From Orientallactaga sibirica (lineage: Eukaryota > Chordata > Mammalia > Rodentia > Dipodidae): 64,000 nucleotides of DNA. The notes below the pieces were generated by a model. The model had not been told where the DNA came from. It saw only the letters and a program-made list of their open reading frames with translations, and ran no database searches. The position numbers were made by a program, and so were the translations under genes. The stretch is taken from NCBI GenBank assembly GCA_036365145.1, contig JAEOAD010000031.1, positions 7,970,001 to 8,034,000 on the forward strand, given 5' to 3'. Shown one piece after another: positions 9,892 through 21,325 of the stretch (its first letter is position 1; each line of letters starts with the position of its first letter).

Positions 9892-11900
9892 GTGAGTAGA
9901 GCTGGGCTGTAGGAGTGGGTGGTGGTGCATATTTGGGGACAGTTCTGGATAATAATGCTGGGGTCTTGAGGTCTAGACTTGGCTTTGCTGGTTGGTGCGT
10001 CCTTGTCTAGTCCCCCGATTTCTTCGAACCCCCAATTTTGCATGTTAACATGAAGATTTTGGATTGGCTGCTCTTTGAGTCTCCTACCAGAAGGTAAGTC
10101 TAGAACTGAAGCTGAGTGGATTAGTCTCTTGACTCCAAAGTTTGTACATTTTCATGATGAAATTTACAATTTTATGAAATTTTCAGTGACAGAAAATTCT
10201 ACTCATACGTAATGTGAACACGACTCTTCTGAGACTCTGTGTAGGACTGTAGGTGTGAGCATATGTTGAGGTTGGGGATTAGAGGAAGAAGGGAGGCAGG
10301 ATTAGACTAAGTAGATTTTAGTTTCAGAGGAGAAGAGCCTGAAAAAGTGGAGATGACAATCTTGATTTGGGACCAGCTAAATGTCACATGGCTATTAGCT
10401 CCTGACTATTTGTACCTCCCCCATCCTGTCTCCCCACCTCCACCAGCCATGTCTGACTGATGAAATGGTTTCCTTGGGCATTCACTCTGGCTCGACTTCA
10501 TGGCAGTGAGACACACCTGCTTAATGCTTCATCTTCAAGTGTAGTTCAGGAGGACTATAATTTCCTAGAAAAAAGGGGGTGTGAAAGGAAGCCTACAGTG
10601 ACTCATTAGGGATAGGCCAACTGCTTTCTCCATGGGGGGGATGCTTATCAGTGTGACTCAGCTCTTTCTTAATGCTCCCTGGAACCACTAGACCTCCAGC
10701 GGGCACACCCCCAGAGATCAGAGACACTGCAGGAGCCTGGTGGCGCGTGGTCTGCTGCATATATGGAGGATACGGAGGACAAAAGTCGGTGGATTCGTCT
10801 TTCCTTTGGCCTCCGGACAGCTTTACTGATAGTTAGAATTTCATAATGGAAGGCAGTCTGCTGGATAGAAATCTCTTAGGAAGAGGCAGAACTTGTAGGG
10901 ATGCTGTGAGAAAGTGGGCAGTCGGAGATGTGGAAGGAAAGGAAGAGGTCCTAACGAATTGCATTTGGCAAATGGCTTCTCTTCCAGGCGTCCTGGTCGT
11001 ACTCTTGGGCCCTGTGTGATTTCTCAAGCACACAATGAATAGTTACTTATCACTTTTAGCCACCTGGGCTTTATGCCCGGTTTTCTTTCCTCCCTCTGGA
11101 AATAAGTCCTGTGGCCATTGCTTAGGGCCAGGGGTATTAGCAACAGGGACCTGAGACCTTCCTTTCAACTGGCTGATTCAGCTCCTGCCCCCCTGCCCTG
11201 GTGTACACTCTGTGGCCAGAGTCTCCTGATGTGTGTGTTCTTTGCCTCCATTGACATAGCTGGGACCAGCAGAGGGCCTGTGACCAGATGTTCCAGGTGT
11301 TTATTTTATTGGGGATTTGAATTTCATTGTAAAACTTCCCAAGGGAAGGGGCATTTGACATCTGAGAGGTCTCCCTTTTCGTAGTAACTCATACAGAGGT
11401 CACAGAACCACATGCTCATGGCAGACCAGCTGGGGACAATTGGGCCTGGGGACCACATGTCACTTCTGAAGGCACAGCCAGTAAGCAGTTCCAGTTGACT
11501 GCTACCATGTGGAAGTGGGGCCCTAGGTTGCCAGACTTGCTGTTTTGTCAAGATGAGCTGGAGATCCAGATAAACTGCTCACATTTTAAACGCTGGCAGC
11601 TGAGAAGAAAGTCCTCTGGCTCCACACCAAAGCAAACTGCTCCATGGGCACAACCTGGCACACACGTGCTCATTTGTAGTCTAGGGTTGTATTTGTGGGA
11701 GAGGAGATTTCAGTGTTGGCGAAGCTCTGTCTCCTTTAAGGACAGGACCTGGACATTCATTCCCCAGAGCCTTTAAGTCCCATCATGTTTTCTATGGGTC
11801 ACACATGTGGACCACAACACAACTCAGACTGTGGGTATCTGAGAAGTTGGTTCAGCAAGATGTATCATTGGCTTGCCCTTGAGCTCCCTGTGCCCCACTG
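9892..11900. other. Start of the 41.7-kb intron, unique sequence
   Basis: No coding exon, RNA gene or recent SINE is recognisable in these 2 kb. Confidence 0.5.
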
Positions 11901-11904
11901 TTAC

Positions 11905-12325
11905 TTTTGGGATGATTTTTTAAAAAATATTTTATTATTTATTTATTTATTTGAGAGAGAGAGATACAGAAATAGGCAGGTAGAGAGAGAGAGAATGGGT
12001 GCGCCAGGGCCACCAGCCACTGCAAACGAACTCCAGATGCATGCACCCCCTTGTGCATCTGGCTTACGTGGGTCCTGGAGAATCAAGCCTCGAACCGGGG
12101 TCTTTAGGCTTCATAGGCAAGCGTTTAACCGCTAAGCCATCTCTCCAGCCCCGATTTTTTTTTTTGGGGGGTTTTTCAAGGTAGGGTCTCTGGTCCAGGC
12201 TGACCTGGAATTAACTATGTAGTCTCAGGGTGGCCTTGAACTCTCAGCGATCCTCCTACCTCTGCCTCCCAAGTGCTGGGATTAAAGGCGTGCGCCACCA
12301 CGCCCGGCTCCTTTTGGGATGATTT
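11905..12325 (-). mobile_element. Nested B1 and DIP pair with an outer duplication
   Basis: CTTTTGGGATGATTT occurs at 11905-11919 and 12311-12325. Between the copies lie a minus DIP (about 11920-12152) and a minus B1 (about 12155-12308). The inner GATTTTTT repeat suggests the DIP entered the oligo(T) tail of the earlier B1. Confidence 0.85.
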
Positions 12326-13095
12326 AAACTTGAAAGATTGCCAGGGCACTGGGGACAGTGGGCCTAGTTCAAGTAGGACATGATGACACCAGTGAACCCG
12401 CTCATGACCTTGGGTCCTGATTTCTCTGGACACAGTGGTTGCTCTTACTAAAGAACTTGCTATTGGCTGGGTGAGAGGGATTGCTGAAAAGCATGGGTCA
12501 CTGAGGTCTACACCCCGCTTTGGTCCTTAGGACAAGAGATGCTGATGTGATGCAGGAAGAGCAGCGCCTTGTGCAGGGGCTCCGATGCACACAGTGGGGA
12601 TTCAGATAGCAGAGTCAATAGGAGCTGAGTTCTTCCACAGGTGTGGGGATGAACTTTGCCTATTTATGAAGGCATACCCCACATCCCTACTGAGTGAATT
12701 TCCCGGCAGCTTTAGGACATTTTCTCCTGGCAAATGGGCCAGGTTCCACTGCTCTCACATCTTCTATTTCTGTCTTCTAAATGCATTTACAAGTCTTCAG
12801 GCCCCAGCTGAGCAATCACAAGATGATCACTTACTCCGACACTAATTGCCCAGCCCTGGCTTGGCGGCTTTTTCTTTCTTTCTTTTTTTTTTTTCCAGTT
12901 TTTTTTCTTTAGGGTGATGGCTGAGAAGTCTTTTCTTCTCTTTTTATACAGAATAAGAAGCAGGAAGTGATATCATTGTCCTTGTACTGATGTCAAGTTA
13001 TCTCAGTCATTAGGTTGGCTCAACTCTCCCTCACCACCTGAGCTGCCCCAAACATCAGTGTAATTCTTCCCCATACCAGAAATGAGCCCATAATG
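12326..13095. other. Unique intronic sequence
   Basis: No gene or clear repeat is seen. A pyrimidine-rich patch lies at 12867-12910. Confidence 0.5.
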
Positions 13096-13096
13096 T

Positions 13097-13260
13097 CAAG
13101 GCCAAGTCTTTTTTTGAGGTAGGGTCTCACTCTAGCACAGGCTGACCTGGAATTCACTCTACATTCTCAGGGTGGCCTCAAACTCATGGCGATCCTACTA
13201 CCTCTGCCTCCCGAGTGCTGAGATTAAGGGCATGTGCCACCACGCTCGGCCAAGGCCAAG
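13097..13260 (-). mobile_element. B1 SINE sharing its target with the MPC1 retrocopy
   Basis: The minus B1 at 13108-13250 is flanked by CAAGGCCAAG at 13097-13106 and 13251-13260. The second copy is also the duplication of the adjacent MPC1 retrocopy. Confidence 0.9.
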
Positions 13261-14109
13261 TTTTTTTTTTTTTTTTCAAATATTTAAGTGTTTTACTGTC
13301 ATGACGTCACAGCATCTGAATTTGCACACTGCATGGGAAGACACTTCTTCAACACTGGAAGTCACACTTCAGGTGTGGGGACAGCTACTGTATATCTTGT
13401 GGTCATTAAAGAAAAAGGCAAGAATTCTGAGCACTTAATTGCTTGGCCTTATAAAGTTTTGTTCCCTCCAGTTTTTAGTAAGCAAGTCCCAATAGATAAT
13501 ACACACATTATTTCAGATTACTGGAGATACACTCATTATTGGAAATTTTTTAGTGGCACATTTTATAAAGAGCAGTGACATATTGAGCACTTGTATGTAA
13601 GGCTTCAGAGAGGTGGATTAGGGAGTCTTGGCTGTCTCTGTCAAGATAGGATGGGGGTAAACACTCCGTGTTTCTCAGGAAGACCATGTGCTGACGGGGT
13701 GTGTGACTCGGCAGCAGCGGCAGGATGGCGGGCTCTCACCGCTGCTAGGCAGACGCGCGCTTCTTCCTCTGGAAGTTGATAAGTCGTCCTCCCTGAATGA
13801 TCGGGGCCACTTCATTTGTTGCGTGGCATGCAAACAGAAGCCAGTTTCGAGGCTGCACTTTGTAAGCAAACCTCATGAACGCCAGAGAGTAGCAACAGAG
13901 GGCGAATGTCATGCGCCCATTGATGATCTCTGGAGACTTATTCATGTCATTTATGGCACCAATAGGGAGACCCCAGTTGGCAACTGGACCCCAGAAGTGC
14001 GTACTCATGAGGTAGTCCCGGAAGTCCTTGCTCCGGACATAGTCCGCCGCTTTGCGCACCAGCGCCGCAGCCATGGCGGTCCGCTCCGCTACGCTACCCA
14101 CAGCCCAAT
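13261..14109 (-). pseudogene. MPC1 retrocopy: Processed MPC1 retrocopy with poly(A) and target-site duplication
   Basis: The whole element reads as an mRNA copy on the minus strand: about 35 bp of GC-rich 5' UTR (14075-14109), an uninterrupted coding region, about 470 bp that I take as 3' UTR (13277-13744), and a 16-nt A tail seen as T at 13261-13276. It is flanked by CAAGGCCAAGTTTTT at 13251 onward and 14110-14124, the direct repeat expected from L1-driven insertion. The lack of stops or frameshifts suggests it is fairly recent or still constrained. It is distinct from the X-linked testis paralogue MPC1L, whose protein is much more divergent. The 3' UTR assignment is inferred from position and not from recognised sequence. 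Confidence 0.85.
13745..14074 (-). CDS. Intact 109-codon MPC1-like ORF in a retrocopy
   Basis: The minus-strand ORF from ATG at 14074 to the stop ending at 13745 encodes 109 residues, the same length as mammalian MPC1, the inner-membrane subunit that pairs with MPC2 to import pyruvate into mitochondria. It begins [20 protein letters not shown] and contains the family stretch [14 protein letters not shown]. Compared with the mouse protein as I recall it, about 12 residues differ, five of them in the last ten residues. Residues L79 and R97, whose substitution in human MPC1 causes disease, are retained, as are N33, F66 and H84, which I recall as pocket residues. An in-frame upstream ATG at 14101 would add nine residues, but they lie in the former 5' UTR, so I prefer 14074. 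Absence of introns shows retrocopy origin. It lies antisense in an NTRK3 intron, and no promoter is evident. Whether it makes protein is unknown. Confidence 0.6.
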   Translation of the reverse strand: MAAALVRKAADYVRSKDFRDYLMSTHFWGPVANWGLPIGAINDMNKSPEIINGRMTFALCCYSLAFMRFAYKVQPRNWLLFACHATNEVAPIIQGGRLINFQRKKRASA

Positions 14110-14214
14110 CAAGGCCAAGTTTTTGTGTCAGACTTGTTGACGATCAGGACCATGGTCCTCCTTCAGAGTTTATGAGTGATTGACTGTCTTCTTTTGACTT
14201 TCACTTTGCTCATC

Positions 14215-14505
14215 TTTTTTTTTTTTTTTTTGAGGCAAACCCATCAGACTGGCCTTTTTGATGTATGTGTGTATGACAGAAAGAGAGAGAGAGACAAAGG
14301 GAGAGAGAAAGAGAGAGAATGGTTGTGCCAGGGCCTTCAGCCACTGCAATCGAACTCCAGACACATATACCCCCTTGTGCACATGTGCAACATTGCATGC
14401 TTGCGTCACTATGTGTCTGGTCTATGTGGGACCTGGAGAGTTGAACATGGGTCCTTAGGCTTCTCAGGCAAGTGTTTTAATCACTAAGCCATCTCTCCAG
14501 CCCCG
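14215..14505 (-). mobile_element. DIP-type SINE
   Basis: This long minus copy has a T tail at 14215-14231 and extra sequence (about 14232-14275) before the GA-rich part. CTCATCTTTT flanks it at 14210 and 14511. Confidence 0.88.
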
Positions 14506-14591
14506 GTTTTCTCATCTTTTGATGGTTGTTAAAAATGAAATCTTGATTCAAACACAGCTAGCAACACAATTTCTGAGAGACTAGAAGGTTT

Positions 14592-15130
14592 ATTTTTGCA
14601 TGTGTATCTGTGTGGTCTGTGCACAGACACATGTGTGGGTGCTCCTACGTTGTGTGTGCATGCGTGTGGAGGCTAGAGGTCAACATTGGTGTATACCTTG
14701 ATTTTTAAAATATTATTTATTTATTTTCAAGCAGAGAGGGGGGAGAAAGAGGAGAGAAAGAGAGAGAGAGAACGTACCAGGGTCTCCTGCCACTACAAAT
14801 GAACTCCAGATGCATGCACCACTTTGTGCATCTCGCTTTATGTAGGTAATGGGGACTCTAACCCGGGCTGTCATGCTTGGCAAACAAGTGCCTTTAACTG
14901 TTGAGCCATCTCACCTTACTTTTTGAGACAAGCTCTCTCACTGAACTTGGAGTTCACTGACTTAGCTAGACAAGCTAGCCACAATGGCCCAGGATCTGCC
15001 TGTCTCTGCCTCCAGGGATTACATGTTGATACCACCACACCAATGTTTTCTTGTGGGAGCTGGGGATCCAAACTCAGGTCCTCATGCTTGCATGGGAAGC
15101 ATTTTACCTACTGGCCATCTCTGCACTCCA
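14592..15130 (-). mobile_element. B4-type SINE split by a DIP insertion
   Basis: The GT-rich flank and GGCTAGAGGTCAACATTGGTG lie left of the DIP. TTTTTGAGACAAGCTCTCTCA, a B1-like middle and the tRNA-like head CTCAGGTCCTCATGCTTGCA lie to its right. Confidence 0.72.
14705..14912 (-). mobile_element. DIP-type SINE inside B4
   Basis: A minus copy from AAAATATTATTTATTTATTT to GTTGAGCCATCTCACC, with a diverged head. Confidence 0.8.
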
Positions 15131-16188
15131 GAGACTGGAAAATTCTTGAACCCTCTATTTGAGGTACCCTCAAGGATAAGGACACCCCAGTTGGTAATTG
15201 GAATAGCTGTTTGCTAATCTATGAAGTGGGCATAATCACTAAATGTTCTTGCATGGCATTGTGGTAAAGATTGCATGACAGCTGCCCCATATGGCTCTTA
15301 GCCCAGAGCCCAGCAAGTAGAGTTCAGAAGTGACCGTTGCCGAGAATGACAGTGACTTCAGCTTTTGGTGGATAGCGGTGATCAGAGAACCCAAGAGGAG
15401 GGATAGAGTGGACCTGATGGATTTTCTGACCCCTTATTTCTAGGAAAGCTGAATTTCTGTCCCACAATGCACTGTAGCTCCCAGATGCCAGAGTACTCCT
15501 CTCTTCCATCTGTTATCTTTCTTCTCTGAATATGGATGAATCAACCTTGGTCGATTGCTCTCTCCCCTCTGTTTAGCCCCTCTTGCCCTAGACTCTTTGT
15601 AGACATGTCTAGATGGTGTTTGTTTCAGAGAAGACTTCAGCAATGGCCGTGGATGAGCTTAAAGCTTTATTTCTAAGTGCTCAGAAGCCATGCCCCAGCG
15701 CTACTGGACATGGCTTGCCCAGAGTCCCCTAGCCCCACCTCTGCAGCTGGTTTCTCTTTCTTTATGGAGTTTGTTTTCTCTAGTGTGGCTCGTAGGCTCA
15801 CACACACAGACTGGATTTACAGTGGGGTCCCCATAAGCAGTGCAGTTGCTTTTTTATTAACTGCACCCCGGTGATAGCATTCCTTTCATCTTAGGCCACT
15901 TCATGGTTGTCAAAGTGCTTTCTCATACAGTTTCTCACCGAGTTCTCATAACCATCTGGGGGGTAAGGGTGGTGGGCAGCCTTATTTTGTGGCCCAGGAG
16001 ATAGACCCAGAGAGGGTTTTATTGGTAAGTAGAAGTAGCAACTTGCCTTGGTCCTCTAATTCTCTCCCCTGGAATCTTTCCCCTATATCTATGGATGGAA
16101 AGGGATATTTTCTTTCAGAAGCAATTATTTAAAAAAATCAAAACACTTAGACGTTTAGAAAATTGCATTTAAAAACCTGGCCTCTCTG
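15131..16188. other. Unique intronic sequence with an old MIR-like patch
   Basis: An antisense MIR-like stretch is suggested at about 15890-16055 (ACAGTTTCTCACCGAGTTCTC to AGTAGAAGTAGCAACTTG). I recognise nothing else. Confidence 0.4.
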
Positions 16189-16338
16189 GGCTGGTAAGAT
16201 GTCTCTCAGCGGTTAAGTTGCTTGCCTATAAAGCCTAATAATTCGAGTTGATTCCCCAGGACCCACAAAAAGCCAGATACACAAAGTGGCGCATGCATCT
16301 GGAGTTTGTTTGCAGTAGCTAGAGGCTCTGGCACGCCC

Positions 16339-16389
<51 letters not shown>

Positions 16390-16552
16390 GTCATCTATCT
16401 ATCTATCCATCCTCCCTTCCTTCCTTCCTTCCTTCTTTCCCTTCCCTCCCTCCCTCCCTCCCTCCCTCCCTCCCTCCCTCCCTCCCTTCCTTCCTTCCTT
16501 CCTTCCTTCCGCTTTATGTCTCTCTGTGTATGCAAATAAATAAATACTTTTT
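16189..16552 (+). mobile_element. DIP-type SINE with an expanded tetranucleotide tail
   Basis: The head GGGCTGGTAAGATGTCTCTCA and CATGCATCTGGAGTTTGTTT place the SINE in plus orientation. Its CT-rich 3' part has become (TATC)n at 16341-16409 and (CCTT/CCCT)n at 16411-16510, before the usual AAATAAATAAAT end. Confidence 0.87.
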
Positions 16553-16619
16553 AAAAAATTAAAATACTGGTCCCTGAAGAGACTAGGGAAGAGCTGAAAG
16601 GATTGAGAACTTACTATGT

Positions 16620-16812
16620 ACCAAGCACTAAGCCCAGTGCTTTTGCAAAAGCAAGCTCGCTTCACTTCTCACAGTGACTACAATTGAGGGCTCCTCTGTT
16701 CTCAGTGAGACCCACAAGTCATAATCAAGTTCCCCTAAGGTCACATAGTAAGGTAGTGGAACAGTCAGGATGTGGGCTCTGCTCCTTCTGACTGAAGTCC
16801 GTGTACTTTTAT
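16620..16812 (-). mobile_element. MIR-like fragment
   Basis: TATGTACCAAGCACTAAGCCC through CTAAGGTCACATAGTAAGGT to CTGAAGTCCGTGTACTTTT is the typical order of an antisense MIR SINE. Confidence 0.6.
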
Positions 16813-17720
16813 TTTAATACCCCAGGAGTGTTTTGTTTGTGGTTTCAACAGCAAGAGCTTCTTATGTGAGGGGTGGGGGTCTTTAAAGTTTTATTAGAGA
16901 ACTGCTGTTTCTCCCTGGAGGGTTAGCACCATCCACCCTCCAAGTGCTCTGTTGAGAAAGCTCTGTTTAGTTTCTTTTCCTATTCAGGTCAAATCCTGTA
17001 ACAAGTTTCAGAACTAACTGAATATCTTTATTATGAAAGATTTCTTAGCATTAGCCTATGGCCTACTTATTTCCAAGAATATTTAATGTAAGATTCCAGC
17101 AAGCCAAAAGAATTTATTTAATCCCTCAGAGTGAGTTGTGGTGGGATCTCTCTCATATTCAACTGCTTACTCTTTTCCAAAATGCTCAGGATGACAGACT
17201 AAGCCGTTCATCACTCTCTTGTAAGCAAACATTCATTTGATCTTCGGCTGGCCAAGTCAGCTCCCAGCTGCCAGGTATGGGAGCTGGAGAAGGTGAGAAG
17301 TGTCCGGATTTGGGCATGATCGTGTCAACTATGTTACGTTTCCAAGGAAAACAAGTCAGCAATGCTTAGATGGACAGGAAAAGGAGAAGTGGCTGGAGCC
17401 TCTACCCTTGCAGGACACTACCTGAAGGACGGGCAGTTAATTTCCCCTAAAGTAATTGGGATGAGAACATGGTGAGATTAACTTTTATGTATTATCCTTA
17501 GATGTTGAAATAACCCCTGTTTCAGGACTCTAAGATGATGCATAGATATTATAATAAATAGTAAATGTTACCTCACTGCCTGCCCCTTACCTCCCACTGA
17601 GACTTTTCTCCAAGTCTCAGAGGGCTTGGTGACCAGCAGACGTGGCCCCTCGTGGCCTCTCTGCAAGCATTCTTCTTCTTCTGTTCTGTCTGGATGAATG
17701 GCCATTGAAAACCTTGTAAC
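16813..17720. other. Unique intronic sequence
   Basis: No exon, RNA or recent repeat is recognised. Confidence 0.5.
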
Positions 17721-17927
17721 TGGGGCTGGAGAGATGGCTCACTGGTTAAGGCGCTTGCCTGCAAAGCCTAAGGACCCAGGTTTGATTCCCCAGTACCTAC
17801 ATAAAGCTTACATGTGCAAGGTGGCACATGCATCTGGAGTTCATTTGCAGTGGCTAGAAACCCTGGCTCACCCATTCATTCTCTCTGTCTCTTAAATAAA
17901 TAAATAAATAAAAAAATAAATAAAATA
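17721..17927 (+). mobile_element. DIP-type SINE
   Basis: This nearly complete plus copy runs from GGGGCTGGAGAGATGGCTCA, with B-box-like GGTTTGATTCC, to an AAATAAATAAATAAA tail. Confidence 0.93.
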
Positions 17928-18000
17928 TTTAATCCTCCTGAAAACTTCTGTAACTGATGGTATGGGACATGGGCTTTAGAGAGGGGTCAAGTCCTAATTT

Positions 18001-18162
18001 TTTCTTTTTTTTTTTTTTTTTTTTGGTTTTTTGAGGTAGGGATTCACTCTAGCTCAGGCTGACCTGGAATTGGTCTCAGGGTGGCTTCAAACTCACAGCG
18101 ATCCTCCTACCTCTGCCTCCTGAGTGCTGGGATTAAAGGCATATGCCACCACTCCTGGCTTA
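18001..18162 (-). mobile_element. B1 SINE
   Basis: A minus B1 flanked by AAGTCCTAATTTTTT and AAGTCCTAGATTTTTT-type repeats. Confidence 0.9.
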
Positions 18163-18249
18163 AGTCCTAGATTTTTTTAGCCTACTGTTCACCTGAGGCA
18201 AGCTTGTGGGCTTCCCTGAGTTTTGAAAGGAAGAGATCCTCCTAATTCT

Positions 18250-18400
18250 TTTTTATTTTTTTTAAAGGTAGGGTCTCGCTCTAGTCCAAGCTGACCTGGA
18301 ACTCACTATGTAGTCTCAGGCTGGCCTCAAACTCATGGCGATCCTCCTTCCTCAGCCTCCCGAGTGCTGGGATTAAAGGTGTGTGCCACCATGCCCGGCC
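18250..18400 (-). mobile_element. B1 SINE
   Basis: A minus B1 with head GTGTGTGCCACCATGCCCGG. Flanking CTCCTAATTCTT and CTCCTATTCTT suggest the duplication. Confidence 0.9.
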
Positions 18401-18669
18401 CTCCTATTCTTAAGGATTGTCCTGAGCTTTAAATAATACAAAGCTTTTGCTTAACACAACCCATGACAAAAGACTCAAAATGTCCTCTCTGTTCGTGGAC
18501 CTTCAAGTTCTTAGCCTCACAGGGCTATAAAAGCTGAAAGGGTTCCTAGAACCAAGCCCTCAACTTCACATTCCCACCCCTGCTCTAACCTGCCTCTCAG
18601 ATGCCTACTTACTATCTCCACTTGGGTATCTCAGTCATATATCAAGCTTAGCGTGGCCAAAATGAGATC

Positions 18670-19002
18670 TTTATTTTTTTTTAAATTGATGCAGGGGTCT
18701 CTCCTCTATGTAATCAGGCTTTGAACTTGCAATCCTTCTGCCAAAGCCTCCTAAGTGCTGGGATTCCCAGTCTGAGACGCTGAACCTAGCTTGCCTCCAT
18801 TTTTCAGTTACATTCTTGGCAAAGCTTCTGGAGTGATGTGTGTGTGTGTGTGTGTGTGTTTCTATTTTGAGACAAGGTCTCATGTAGCCTAGGCTGACCT
18901 CCAGCTTGCTGTGTAGCCGAGGCTGATCTTGAACTCCTGATCCACCTATTTCCAGTTTCCTGGTCCTTGGATTATAGGCATGAGCCATTCTGCCCAGCTC
19001 AG
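18670..19002 (-). mobile_element. Old B1-related copies around a (GT)n
   Basis: Two diverged antisense B1-like segments (about 18690-18795 and 18861-19002) lie on either side of a (GT)n at 18837-18859. Confidence 0.55.
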
Positions 19003-19009
19003 AGTGATA

Positions 19010-19590
19010 TCTTAAACACATAAATCCGATTGCACCATTCTAGTGCTTAACGCTCTCTAATTACTTCCCGCTTTACTCAGAGTAAAAGCTAAGCCCCTCA
19101 CCATGGTTGGATTGAAGGTAATATGTTTTCTATCTTCCTGTCTCCCTCGCTCTCTCTGCTGCAGCCTTGAGCCTTCTTTCACCTCTTGGAATGTGCTAGG
19201 CTTATTTCCCCTTGGGAGTTTTTGTATCTGCTGATCCACCTGACCCAGAAAAAAATCCCCCCGCGCTAGATCTCTGCATGGCTGGCCCCTCTGCTCCACG
19301 ATGCTTTCTAATGTCTCTTGCTTATCCAGGCATTCTCTGACCGCTCAAACTTGGTGGCCTTTTTTCACCTTACAAATCTGTCACACATTTTGTCATGTAG
19401 TTTGGCCTTTATTGCTATTGACTGTCCGAAAAAATAGCTACCCAGTTAGGTGTGTAATAGTGCACCCTCGGTCTTCTCTTGGAATGTAAACTTTGTGCTG
19501 TTCACTACTGTGTACCCAGCACTTGGGACAGTGCCCAATACATGGCAGTTGTCAGTCACTATCTGTAAAGTGTATGAGGGGCATCCGTCT
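19010..19590 (+). mobile_element. L2 LINE 3' end
   Basis: The order ATTGCACCATTCTAGTGCTTAA, CTCACCATGGTTGG, AGATCTCTGCATGGCTGGCC, GGAATGTAAACTTTGTGCTG, and CAGCACTTGGGACAGTGCCC matches the 3' region of an ancient L2 LINE in sense orientation. Confidence 0.72.
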
Positions 19591-19852
19591 GACTTAGTGA
19601 ATAAGATGTCTTGAATGCAGAGGAATTCTTACCACCATCTCCCTGCCTAAGAATAGGACCAGAACAAGGTCTTAGGTCCTGGTATTCTCAATCTGACATT
19701 CCTTCTTTCATGTTAGCCTACTGACTTTTCTTGAGTCTTATTTATCCAGACTTTCTCACACTTTTAGATATGGCAGATACCATTGCAGTGCTATTTAAAA
19801 GGAAGGCTACATAGGCAAATGCATGCAAATCACTGATATTTGAAGAATGTGC

Positions 19853-19930
19853 AGGGATTGAGGGTATAGCCCAGTAGTAGTCCGTCTGCCTAGCATGTGT
19901 AACATCCGGGGTTCAATGCCCAGCGTCACA
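19853..19930 (+). mobile_element. ID-like tRNA SINE
   Basis: GATTGAGGGTATAGCCCAGT to GGGGTTCAATGCCCAGCG has A- and B-box-like tRNA segments of an ID-type SINE. Confidence 0.6.
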
Positions 19931-20129
19931 AACACAGCACGCCAGTGATAGCCAGAACGTGTAAATATAGGCCGTACACAGTCACAGCCCAGTCGCCCCT
20001 CTTGAAATGTGATGAGAAGGTGCAACAGTCCAGCTCCTCTCTGAGCTCTCTTCTCAGGCGGCTCTGCCTGCTCACAGCTTCCATCACAGCAGTCCCGAGC
20101 TGTCACCTCTAACTAACCTCGTTAGTAGT

Positions 20130-20400
20130 TTGGTGATGCCAGCAAGCGGATAAGAGCATGTGCTCCTGAGCCACACTGCTTGAATTTGGATGCTGGGCTC
20201 TGTCGTATGTATTCTGTGCATCTTGGGAAACTCACTTCTCCTAAGGCAAATCTGTTTCTCAGTCTCCTCCTTTGAAAAACGGATGGGAAACGTGCTGATT
20301 AGCAAGATTCAAAAGGATTCAGGCCGAGGAAGTATTGGAAACAAAGGCTGGCCCATCCTAAGAACTCAGTAAAGTTAGTGGCTACTGTTAGAGTTCTCTA
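20130..20400 (+). mobile_element. MIR-like SINE
   Basis: GGATAAGAGCATGTGCTCCTG, CTTGGGAAACTCACTTCTCC and CTCCTTTGAAAAACGGATGG follow the MIR consensus order. Confidence 0.65.
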
Positions 20401-20591
20401 AGTGACAGCATGGCTGTCATCCTCTTGGTATGCAGCTGGATAAATATGTAGAAAAGTATCAGTGAAGAGCCTTCTGTGTTCCCTACATGTACTGTAGGGA
20501 ATTAATCAATGCAAAACAAATGGGTCCTCTCCTTAAAACTGACCATCTTAGTGACTTTGACAAAGCCAGGACAGTGGCTTCTGTGATTTTA

Positions 20592-20752
20592 CTTTTTTTT
20601 TTTTTTTTTTTTTGGTTTTCAAGGTAGGGTTTCACTCTAGCCCAGGCTGTCCTGGGATTCACTATGTAGTTCAGGGTGGCCTCAAACTCATGGTGATCCT
20701 CCTATCTTTGCCCCCGAGGGCTGGGATTAAAGGCGTGCACCACCACACCTGG
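20592..20752 (-). mobile_element. B1 SINE
   Basis: A minus B1 with a T tail of about 20 nt. GTGATTTTACT and GTGTTTTTACT flank it. Confidence 0.9.
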
Positions 20753-20811
20753 CTGTGTTTTTACTCTTTAGACAAAGTGATTAAAACTACAGATTTTACC
20801 TCATAGAGGAA

Positions 20812-20890
20812 GCTGAGGCCATTGCTCAATGGTTGAGTGTTTGCCCAGTATGTAGAAGGCCCTGGGTTTGTTCCCTGGCACTGTGAACAC
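20812..20890 (+). mobile_element. ID-like tRNA SINE
   Basis: GCTGAGGCCATTGCTCAATGG to GGGTTTGTTCCCTGGCACTG resembles a diverged ID head. Confidence 0.45.
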
Positions 20891-20928
20891 AATCATGTGG
20901 ATTTTCCCGACACGCAAGCATCTCCTGG

Positions 20929-21278
20929 GCTAGGGACATGACTGTGTTAAGAGCACTTGCTGCTTCATCACGAGGGCTTCTTGGGCCAAGTAGAACCTAA
21001 GTAAAAAGCTGGGCGTGGCCACGCACAGCTGTAACTCCAATCCATGGGGGAGTTTTGTGGTGGTGGTGGAAGAATCACTAGGGCTCCATGACAGGCAGTT
21101 ACTCTGGGTTGAAGGAGAAACTTCATCTTAATGAAGGAAATACATGGCTGAGCGATAACCCCTCCCCCCATGTTCTCCTCTTGTGTCCACATCCACACTC
21201 ATGGTGTGCACACATTTTCACACAAATGTGAACACACCACACATTACACACACCATGCATTACCATAACATACACATA

Positions 21279-21325
<47 letters not shown>

